From contig CAWIHF010000023.1 in NCBI GenBank assembly GCA_963835885.1, positions 1-64,000 on the forward strand: a DNA stretch of 64,000 bases, written 5' to 3'. The notes below the pieces were generated by a model. The model searched no databases. It was not told the DNA's origin and was given only the letters and a program-made list of their open reading frames with translations. The DNA is from Roseiarcus sp963835885 (GTDB lineage Bacteria; Pseudomonadota; Alphaproteobacteria; Rhizobiales; Beijerinckiaceae). Shown one piece after another: positions 57,364 through 64,000 of the stretch. Numbering within the stretch: position 1 is the first letter of the stretch; the number at the start of each line of letters is the position of its first letter. The translations under genes and the position numbers were made by a program.

Positions 57364-58338
57364 ATGCGCACGGTCGCCCTCGAAGAGCATTTCGCCACGC
57401 CCGCCTTCATGGACGGGCCCGGCCGCAAGCTGAAGGAGCGCGCCGAGCAGACCGGTGGCCGGCTGGCGAACCTGGTCGCAGGACTCCTCGATGTCGACGA
57501 CGGCCGCGTCGCGGCGATGGATGCTGCTGGCGTCGACGTGCAGGCGCTGTCGCTGACGGCGCCCGGCGTCGAACAGCTCGAGGCCGAGGAGGCGAAGGCG
57601 GTCGCCCGCGAGACGAATGCGGCTCTGGCCAAGGCGATCGAACGCCATCCGACGCGCTTCTTCGGGCTCGCGTCGCTGCCGATCGCCGATCCGCCGGCTG
57701 CGCTCGCGGAAATGGAGCGCGCGGTTGGCGAACACGGCTTCAGGGGGCTCGTCGTCAACGGCCACCAGCGCGGGCGATATCTCGACGACCGGGTCTTCTG
57801 GCCGATCCTGGCGCGCGCCGAGGCGCTGACGCTGCCGATCTATCTCCATCCGACGCAGTCGCCGCAGCCGGTCATCGACGCCTGGTACGGCGGCCTGCCG
57901 CCGATGGTCGGCGAGATGATGGCCGGCTTCGGCTGGGGCTGGCACATCGAGACGGCGCTGCACGTTCTGCGCATGATCCTCGGCGGCGTGTTCGACCAGC
58001 ATCCCGAGTTGCAGATCGTCGTCGGACACCTGGGCGAGACGCTGCCCTACATGATCGAGCGGGTCGACGCGATGCCGCCGACGGCGACCGGGCTGAAGAA
58101 GCCGGTCAGCGCCTATTTGCGGGAGAACGTCCACTACACGTTCTCGGGCTTCAACTTCCTGCCGGCCTTCCTCGAACTCCTGCTCGAGGTCGGCGTCGAC
58201 CGGATCATGTTCTCGACCGACCACCCCTATCAGCCCATGGCCGAAGGCCGCGCCTTTCTCGACCGGCTGCCGGTCAGTCCGACGGACCGCGAGCGGATCG
58301 CGCATGGCAACGCGGAGAGGCTGTTCAAGCTCTCATGA
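57364..58338 (+). CDS. COG2159 amidohydrolase (ACMSD/resorcylate-decarboxylase-like)
   Basis: A 324-residue metal-dependent barrel enzyme. MRTVALEEHFATPAFMDGPG gives the ExH variant of the first metal motif. Further motifs are LYLHPTQSP-like (IYLHPTQSPQPVIDAWY), VVGHLGETLPYMIERVDAMP with a His, and MFSTDHPYQPM with the Asp. Family members decarboxylate aromatic or aliphatic acids without oxygen (gamma-resorcylate, 5-carboxyvanillate, ACMS). The ribosome site AAGGAG overlaps the end of the dispersed repeat. It stands alone between IS481 and IS66, so it may have been moved in with them. Confidence 0.92.
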   Translation: MRTVALEEHFATPAFMDGPGRKLKERAEQTGGRLANLVAGLLDVDDGRVAAMDAAGVDVQALSLTAPGVEQLEAEEAKAVARETNAALAKAIERHPTRFFGLASLPIADPPAALAEMERAVGEHGFRGLVVNGHQRGRYLDDRVFWPILARAEALTLPIYLHPTQSPQPVIDAWYGGLPPMVGEMMAGFGWGWHIETALHVLRMILGGVFDQHPELQIVVGHLGETLPYMIERVDAMPPTATGLKKPVSAYLRENVHYTFSGFNFLPAFLELLLEVGVDRIMFSTDHPYQPMAEGRAFLDRLPVSPTDRERIAHGNAERLFKLS

Positions 58339-58395
58339 GTAACACCGAAATTGAAATGTATTTTTTGCACAGATGCGACGATGCGACGATGCGAC

Positions 58396-60035
58396 GTAAC
58401 TCCCAAGCTGGTGGCTATGCCGCCAGGGCGCGAATGAGGGCGTGAGGACGAGCGGTCAGGGTCTGGAGGATGTTCCAGCGTCGCTTGCGGGCGGTTGCGA
58501 CGACCGATCGCAGGGCGGCGAAGTCGCAGGCGGCTTCGAAGATGCGAAAGGCGCCGGAGATCTTCATCTTGACCTTCATCATGCGCAGGGCCTGTTCGGC
58601 CAGGTTGTTGGTGAAGGGGACGGAGAAGTCGACGAGGAAGCGCAGGACGTCGTCTTTGAACTCGTGCAGTCGGATGAGCAGGTTGTGTCCGGGGCGGTGT
58701 TTTGTCCGACCGCGGTTCGAGGGATGCCGTTGAAGGCGCGGCAAGTTGCGGTGAAAGGCGAGACCCTGGCGCAGGATCTCCCAGTAGCGGGTGAAGAAGC
58801 CCTCGAGCGCGGGCGGGGGCAGATTGGTCGCGCCCGCCTCGCGCGCGTTCTCGACGGCTCGATTGGCCTCGAGCAAGAGATCGCGCATGGGTGCGGCCCA
58901 CGGCTCCCGGTCGATCTCGACCAGCGCCTTCAGTTCGCGCAGATGATGGGCGTTGCACAGCGCATGACGGACGTCGGTGAGCCCGGAGTAAGACTTGAAG
59001 CCGTCATGAACCGCGACTCCGCCCGTGAGCCCCTCCGGCATCTCGCCGCGTTTGGCCGACACGCGATAGTGGGTCAGGGTTTCCGTGGCGACGGTGTGCA
59101 GCCATTGTCCCTTGCCGGCGACGCGGAAGCCGGTTTCATCGAGGCAGCGCACCGGCGCTTGCGCCGCGAGCGCCGCGATCTGCGCCGCCACCGGCGCGAG
59201 CGCCGCAGCCTTGCCGCGCACCCAATCGGCCACGCTTTGCGAGCATAGACGCAATGCTCCGAACAGATCGCCCATCGCTTCGGCGACCCGATCTTCGGGA
59301 ATGAGCTGATGGACGTTGAGATAGACCGCCGCCGCCCTGACGCGCTCCCCGTATTGCGCCGGCGAGGCGACGCCCGCGGGAAACGCGGCTTTCGTCTCTC
59401 CGCCGCACGCCGCGCAGCAATAGACCGAGGCCTGATGCTCCGTGACCTCGATCAGCCGGTCAGGCAGATCGAACACCTGCCGCCTCTCCACGTCCCGCTG
59501 CATCGAAACCGTCAGCCCCGCCAGACAAAGCCGGCACGCCTGCGCCTCGTGCCGCACGACCCGATCGGGTTGGGCGACCTGCCGGAGCGTGTCGCCCTTG
59601 TGTCCCGCCTGCCCGCCGCTTTTCTTGTCCGAGCGCCCGCGGAGGCTGCCGGGGATGCGCGGCTTCTTCTTCAGCCCATCGCTCGACGGCGGCTTGGAAC
59701 TCGTCGAACTGTCCAAGTCCAGTCGGCGCCGGAGGTCGGCGTTCTCCGCCTGCAATGCCTCGTTCTTGGCTCGCAACGCTTCATTCTCGGCCCGATGCGT
59801 CGCATTGTCCGCGAGATGGGCGGCCCGCAATGCCTCGTTCGCCCGCCGCAGCCACGCGACCTCGCCGCGCAACTGCGAGATGTCGCCTATGAGCGCGTCG
59901 ATCGGGTCGCGAATCGTGGCGGGAGTCATCCCCACCTTGACTTACACTTCTGCTCCGCGTGTCTCGGTCAATCATCCCCCGGGCCAAAATTCACGCCGAC
60001 TGTTGCAGATCGGACTTACCCAGCTTGGGAGTTAC
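58396..60035 (-). mobile_element. IS66-family insertion sequence
   Basis: The ends GTAACTCCCAAGCTGG (58396-58411) and CCAGCTTGGGAGTTAC (60020-60035) are perfect 16-base inverted repeats starting GTAA, as is normal for IS66. It carries a single transposase gene and no TnpA/TnpB. Left of it, GATGCGAC occurs three times in tandem (58372-58395). The right flank GAATCGAG is different. Confidence 0.92.
58415..59935 (-). CDS. IS66-family transposase (TnpC)
   Basis: A 506-residue transposase. The N-terminal coiled coil (residues about 20-70, many Ala/Leu/Glu repeats such as RAENEALRAKNEALQAENAD) precedes a lysine-rich linker, KPPSSDGLKKKPRIPGSLRG, and a zinc finger C-x2-C with VYCCAACGGET. The DDE core includes VRCLDETGFRVAGKGQWLHT, AVHDGFKSYSGLTDVRHALC and VPFTNNLAEQALRMMKVKMK. 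The frame is intact. It is the single-gene form without IS66 OrfB. Confidence 0.95.
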   Translation of the reverse strand: MGMTPATIRDPIDALIGDISQLRGEVAWLRRANEALRAAHLADNATHRAENEALRAKNEALQAENADLRRRLDLDSSTSSKPPSSDGLKKKPRIPGSLRGRSDKKSGGQAGHKGDTLRQVAQPDRVVRHEAQACRLCLAGLTVSMQRDVERRQVFDLPDRLIEVTEHQASVYCCAACGGETKAAFPAGVASPAQYGERVRAAAVYLNVHQLIPEDRVAEAMGDLFGALRLCSQSVADWVRGKAAALAPVAAQIAALAAQAPVRCLDETGFRVAGKGQWLHTVATETLTHYRVSAKRGEMPEGLTGGVAVHDGFKSYSGLTDVRHALCNAHHLRELKALVEIDREPWAAPMRDLLLEANRAVENAREAGATNLPPPALEGFFTRYWEILRQGLAFHRNLPRLQRHPSNRGRTKHRPGHNLLIRLHEFKDDVLRFLVDFSVPFTNNLAEQALRMMKVKMKISGAFRIFEAACDFAALRSVVATARKRRWNILQTLTARPHALIRALAA

Positions 60036-60496
60036 GAATCGAGTGGGAATGAGGGGGAGTACTGTGGAGTAGGACGGGATAGGACAGCGTATTTGCAGCA
60101 ATGTTGTCCCAACGATAGACATTGATAGTTTTCGTATCACTTTGTCGGCAGAAAATCACTCGATCTCTCGCCAACATCCGTCCGGTCACGCTTGGCCACT
60201 GCGGAGGACCATTCACAAGCGGCGCCGCGCCGAAAGAATGTTCGATTAGCACCACTATGTTGCCGCGCGAACTCATAGCCGGTAGGCGCAAACTGAGCTT
60301 ACTCCCTCGCTTCGTCCGCGACATTCGGGCTTGTTGCGCTCACATTATTCAGCGAACCGGCGCGCCGATTGTCATGACACCTCAAGCTGCCTGACACTGA
60401 AGCAAGTGCGCGAACGGTACGGTCGAATTATCCCTCTTCTTCCGGCACGCCCGCGCCGAGCTGGGGGAGCTCGATCTGCGCGGGCTGGTGGCCTTT
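60036..60496. other. Intergenic stretch with no gene I can support
   Basis: About 460 bases between the IS66 right end and the end of the SDR gene. A 90-codon open frame at 60122 has no ribosome site or family signal. Confidence 0.5.
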
Positions 60497-61240
60497 TTAG
60501 CCGGCGTTAGCCAGCGCAACCGCGTCCGGGCCGGCGGGGAAACGGAGCTGGCCGGCCGTGTCGTGGACCGCGGCCCAGACCGCCTCGGCGACGTCCGATT
60601 CCTTCGTGGTCATCGCCGGTTGCGCGAACGCCTCGAAGATGGGCTTGGCGAAGTCGGCATAGGCCTCCGGGATGGGGTCTTCGATGCGAACCGAGGTGTT
60701 TTGGGAGAAGCGCGTCGTCGGGGCGTAGCCGGGTTCGACGAGTTTCGCGCGGATGTCGAAGTAGGCGAGTTCGAGAGCCAGCGAGCCGGTGAAGCCCTCG
60801 ATGGCCTGCTTGCTAGCCGTGTAGGCAGCGGCCAAGGGCATCGCGGCCAGCGTGACGCTGGACGTCACGTTGATGATCGCGCCGGAGCGACGCTCGCGCA
60901 TCTGCGGGATCACGGCCTGCACCATGGCCATAACGCCCAGGGTGTTGGTATCGAACACCTTGCGGATGTGCGACATCGGGGTTGCTTCGAAGGCTCCGAC
61001 GCCGCCGATGCCCGCGTTGTTGACGAGAACATCAATCCGCCCGGTAGCTTCGACAGCGGCAGCGATGCTTTCATCGCTGGTGACGTCCAGCGGCAGAATC
61101 CGTAGGTTCTCGGAACGGGGCAGAACGTCGGGGTTCGGCGTGCGCATGGCGGCGATGACGTTCCAGCCATTGGCCAGAAAGTGACGAGCGGTTTCTAGGC
61201 CGTAGCCCGAGGACGCGCCGGTGATCAGGATCGTTTGCAT
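60497..61240 (-). CDS. Short-chain dehydrogenase/reductase
   Basis: A 247-residue classical SDR. ATG 61240 gives MQTILITGASSGYGLETARH with the TGxxxGxG cofactor loop, LPLDVTSDESIAA with the Asp, NNAGIGGVGAFEA, the catalytic Ser in NVTSSVTLAAM and YxxxK in AYTASKQAIEG. The leader codons back to 61333 are not part of the fold. It probably uses NADPH. It is divergent from an AraC-family gene, which is likely its regulator; the substrate is unknown. Confidence 0.93.
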   Translation of the reverse strand: MQTILITGASSGYGLETARHFLANGWNVIAAMRTPNPDVLPRSENLRILPLDVTSDESIAAAVEATGRIDVLVNNAGIGGVGAFEATPMSHIRKVFDTNTLGVMAMVQAVIPQMRERRSGAIINVTSSVTLAAMPLAAAYTASKQAIEGFTGSLALELAYFDIRAKLVEPGYAPTTRFSQNTSVRIEDPIPEAYADFAKPIFEAFAQPAMTTKESDVAEAVWAAVHDTAGQLRFPAGPDAVALANAG

Positions 61241-61588
61241 TGGGACCTCCATCTGGTTGCGATGACCATTGATAGGCCGAACCTTCTGGATGATCCATAA
61301 TTGGAAGTCCAAGATTATTGTCCAACTGTCCAAACGTGCCGATTGAGATGGTACGGCGAGGTGCTGGGTTCATCTCAGCCACCCCCAATGATAGCTGGGC
61401 GGCAGTGATGGCCGACGGCCAGCTCCGCGACCAACATCGCGTAGCGGAGATAGCGCAAATCGAGCGCTAGGGTCAGGCAATCGGCTGGCCTCCGCTTGGA
61501 GCAAGTGAGGGCAAGTGAGGGCAACCTAGACAACTCAAATTGGACTCCTTATAATCAAAATCCTCAAGTCAATTATGGATCGTCCACT

Positions 61589-62503
61589 ATGGATCCGCTT
61601 AGCGACGTCATTGCGCTGCTCCGGCCGAGCACAGCCATCTCCAAGCCCATCACCGGCCGGGGTCGCTGGGGCGTGCGTTACGCGGCGCACAACGCGCCCG
61701 GGTTCACCATCATCCTGAAGGGCGAGTGCTGGATTTCGTTCGACCGCCAAGAGCCGGTGAAGTTTCAAAAAGGTGACTTCGTTCTTTTGCCGGCGTCGCC
61801 AGCTTTCACCTTAAGCAGCCATCCAAACGTCGAATGCGAGCCGCGCGACCCAATGGACACTCCTGTTCGGCACGGCGAACAAGAAGGCGACGCGGACTTC
61901 GAATCGCTGGGCGGCACCTTCCGCATTGAGCAGGTCAATGCGCCTCTTCTCCTCTCTCTCCTCCCGTGCGTCATCCACATTCCGGTCTTGGAAGGGCGCA
62001 CAGGGAAGCTCAACAGCATCATCGAACTGATCATGGACGAATGTGGGAGCGAGGAACCCGGCAAGAAGATTATCCTGCAGCGCATGCTCGAGGTGCTGCT
62101 TATCGAAGCCCTTCGCTGGCAAGGCATCGCACATGACGACGTTCGAGCTGGCCTTCTCAATGGTATGCAGGATCCCGGTCTGGCCCGCGTTCTCCGCGCG
62201 GTGCACGCAGACGTACGGGCCAATTGGACGGTCGCAGGCCTCGCGAAAGTCGCCGGGCTTTCTCGCTCGGCTTTCGCCGCTCGTTTCGGTGAGGTCCTCG
62301 GCTGCGGTCCAATCGAGTATCTCGCCCGCTGGCGAATGGCGCTGGCAAAAGACGCGCTGATCCGTGGCGCGAAGACGCTCGACAGTATCGCCGACGAGAT
62401 CGGCTACAAATCCGCGAGCGCTTTCAGCACAGCGTTCCGGAAACGGCTGGGCTGCTCGCCCGGGAAATTCGCGCGAAGCGCCGCCGTCGCCGCGGCTGCC
62501 TAA
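61589..62503 (+). CDS. AraC-family transcriptional regulator with cupin_6-type sensor
   Basis: A 304-residue regulator. From ATG 61589 (MDPLSDVIALLRPSTAISKP) the N-terminal cupin domain has HNAPGFTIILKGECWISFDR and GDFVLLPASPAFTL. The C-terminal AraC domain (about residues 205-295) carries two helix-turn-helix units: ANWTVAGLAKVAGLSRSAFA and IADEIGYKSASAFSTAFRKR, ending LGCSPGKFAR. An in-frame ATG at 61496 would add 31 unlikely residues. It is divergent from the SDR, 348 bases apart; this AraC/SDR arrangement is common for small redox operons responding to aldehydes or quinones. Confidence 0.94.
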   Translation: MDPLSDVIALLRPSTAISKPITGRGRWGVRYAAHNAPGFTIILKGECWISFDRQEPVKFQKGDFVLLPASPAFTLSSHPNVECEPRDPMDTPVRHGEQEGDADFESLGGTFRIEQVNAPLLLSLLPCVIHIPVLEGRTGKLNSIIELIMDECGSEEPGKKIILQRMLEVLLIEALRWQGIAHDDVRAGLLNGMQDPGLARVLRAVHADVRANWTVAGLAKVAGLSRSAFAARFGEVLGCGPIEYLARWRMALAKDALIRGAKTLDSIADEIGYKSASAFSTAFRKRLGCSPGKFARSAAVAAAA

Positions 62504-63066
62504 GACAAGATCGAGTCCTTCCATACGGCTGCGTTCAGCAAGCAGGAAATCGGCACGGGAGAGTTGACGTCCTCCAAGGCGTGGCGAATCGAAACCGAGC
62601 CGCCCGGCGCTTGCTCCATGCTTGTGACGGATACTCCGTTCGTCCTGGCTGACGGTCTTTTTTCTTCGAGGCTGGCGACGCCGCCCGTGCCGGAGGGTCC
62701 CTAAATCGACCGATCGGTACCGATATTCCCCGAAACCAAACAAATTTCGAGTCGGCCAAATTCTCCTTTGAATTCAACAGCAGAAATTCCTGACGGATCG
62801 GGGAGACGGTTCTTTCTCGTCCGCAGAGAAATTTTAGCAGCGAGATCAATGTGTTGCCATCGCTCAGAACAATCGAGTGGCAATGATTTTGGCGCTTCCG
62901 AGGGTATATAACGTACTGATAAATCATAATAAACCGTCCGATGCCGTTCGAGGACTATCGACCGACAAAGACGGAATTTGTCGGACCTTGTGACGGTAAT
63001 CGTTCCCCATAGCGCAATCCTGTTTCGTCCGTCAGGCTCCGAGCGCCCTCTGACGGGTCTTTTTTT
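62504..63066. other. Intergenic stretch with no gene I can support
   Basis: About 560 bases. A 60-codon frame right after the regulator (62514 onward, ending near VPEGP) could be a remnant, but I recognise no family. The stretch 62895-62935 is unusually AT-rich for this window (GTATATAACGTACTGATAAA). Near the end CTCTGACGGGTCTTTTTTTG may be a terminator. Confidence 0.45.
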
Positions 63067-64000
63067 GTAACCGGAGCAAATTTCCGGGCGGAGGGGGAGT
63101 CCCAAGCGCCAAAAAGTATGATTTAAGCTGGGAATGGCGCTTAAATCGACTGATTCGCTTGAACGAATGACGCCGGCCGAGCTCATCGGTCTGGTTCGCA
63201 CTTTGATTGGCGAAGTGACCCGGGTTCAGGCGGAGTACGAGAAGGTGAGCGGGGCGTTGGCCAAGCTGAGGGTCGAGCATCAGTCGGTCAAGGACGAACT
63301 GGCGCGATTGAAGAAACTGCCGCCGCGGCCGCCGCAAAAGCCGTCGGGGATGGACAAGGCGACAGACCGACCGGATTCGCAAGCGAACGGGCCCAAGGGC
63401 GGGCGATCGACGCAGCGGCGCGGCAGCAACCTGGACAAGTTGACGATTACGCGAACGGTCGAGGTGAAGGTCGACGCGCCGGCCGGTTCGCGCCACAAGG
63501 GCTATGAGGAGATCGTCGTTCAGGATCTGGTTCTGAATCCGTTGGTGACGCGCTATCGACGTGAGCGCTGGGAAACGCCGGATGGGAAAACCCTGGTCGC
63601 GCCGCTCGATCCCGGCATCGTCGGCGGCTATGGCCCGCAACTGCATCGCGTGGTTCTGATGCTGCATTATCAGTGTCATGTGACGATCGAGAAAATTCTT
63701 GCGCTGCTCAACGGCATGGGCGTTGTGATTTCAAAGCGCCAGGTGGGGCGCCTGCTGACCGCCAAGCTCGAGATGTTCCGGGCCGAGGACGGCGAGGTTC
63801 TGAAGGCCGGATTGCGTTGCTCTTCCTTCGTCACGGTCGACGACACCGGCGCCCGCCATCAAGGCAAGAGCGGCGTGACGACCCAGATCGGCTCCGACAC
63901 CTTCACCGCGTTTCGAACCGGCCCGAGCAAATCCCGCCTGGCGTTCCTGCGCAATCTCCTGGGCGGCGCGGCCTCTTACGTGGTCAACGAGGCGGCGCTC
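63067..64000 (+). mobile_element. IS66-like element, left part only
   Basis: A putative end GTAACCGGAGCAAATTTCCG at 63067 starts with the GTAA typical of IS66 family ends, 67 bases before a transposase gene that runs off the window. The right end is outside. Confidence 0.55.
63134..64000 (+). CDS. IS66-like transposase, truncated by the window edge
   Basis: The first 289 codons from ATG 63134 (MALKSTDSLERMTPAELIGL) are open to the right edge, with no stop. A coiled-coil N-terminus (TRVQAEYEKVSGALAKLRVE) is followed by a proline/lysine-rich linker, PPRPPQKPSGMD, then HRVVLMLHYQCHVTIEKILA and the first catalytic Asp region VTVDDTGARHQGKSGVTTQI. This is a different subgroup from the transposase at 58415, without the zinc-finger cysteines. 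The remainder is outside the window. Confidence 0.85.
   Translation, partial: MALKSTDSLERMTPAELIGLVRTLIGEVTRVQAEYEKVSGALAKLRVEHQSVKDELARLKKLPPRPPQKPSGMDKATDRPDSQANGPKGGRSTQRRGSNLDKLTITRTVEVKVDAPAGSRHKGYEEIVVQDLVLNPLVTRYRRERWETPDGKTLVAPLDPGIVGGYGPQLHRVVLMLHYQCHVTIEKILALLNGMGVVISKRQVGRLLTAKLEMFRAEDGEVLKAGLRCSSFVTVDDTGARHQGKSGVTTQIGSDTFTAFRTGPSKSRLAFLRNLLGGAASYVVNEAAL

Noticed and set aside
60122..60394. 90-codon forward frame between IS66 and the SDR gene
   Set aside because: No ribosome site or recognisable domain; composition is not clearly protein-like.

Overview
The window looks like a GC-rich alphaproteobacterium of the Hyphomicrobiales (Rhizobiales). The 16S gene and the 16S-tRNA-Ile-tRNA-Ala-23S-5S-tRNA-fMet operon order fit, as do ffs upstream of dnaX, the dnaX-ybaB-recR string, FrcBCA- and UgpC-type sugar transporters and the short palindromic repeats between genes. 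Beijerinckiaceae/Roseiarcaceae-like is a guess only.

Region by region: (1) 1-7.9 kb, housekeeping: a tRNA clipped at the left edge, bifunctional NAD(P)HX repair enzyme, SRP RNA, dnaX, ybaB, recR and a cytochrome P450. (2) 7.9-15.1 kb, one rRNA operon with a recognisable promoter. Its spacers and three helices of the 23S gene (9, 25, 45) carry modules of 7-base repeats. The helix 25 insert encodes a four-helix-bundle IVS protein. (3) 15.5-45.4 kb, a large catabolic island. It holds three ABC sugar importers, two enolase-superfamily dehydratases or racemases, a UroD/MtaA-like methyltransferase with its own corrinoid protein, FGGY and PfkB kinases, a class II aldolase, a ThDP-dependent E1 alpha/beta pair with a lone lipoyl carrier, a Gfo/Idh/MocA dehydrogenase, an L-rhamnose mutarotase, an IclR regulator, a COG3618 lactonase, two MaoC proteins, a CaiB/BaiF CoA-transferase and a solute-binding-protein-like protein without a signal peptide. 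Together these suggest uptake and breakdown of a deoxy- or O-methylated sugar, or a plant or microbial glycan sugar, through lactone/acid and CoA steps. The substrate cannot be read from the sequence. (4) 45.4-64 kb, an accessory region: a DUF1778-GNAT toxin-antitoxin pair, an IS3 element split by an IS1202/ISNCY-type element that itself contains a group II intron, a broken secreted protein, IS481 and IS66 elements, a COG2159 amidohydrolase, an SDR/AraC divergent pair and a second IS66-like element running off the right edge.

At least six otherwise well-conserved genes, including essential dnaX, carry single-base frame shifts. In the housekeeping and catabolic parts all are +1, and several fall in or beside a GANTC motif. 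I think most are sequencing errors, so these genes are annotated at full length with the break points noted.
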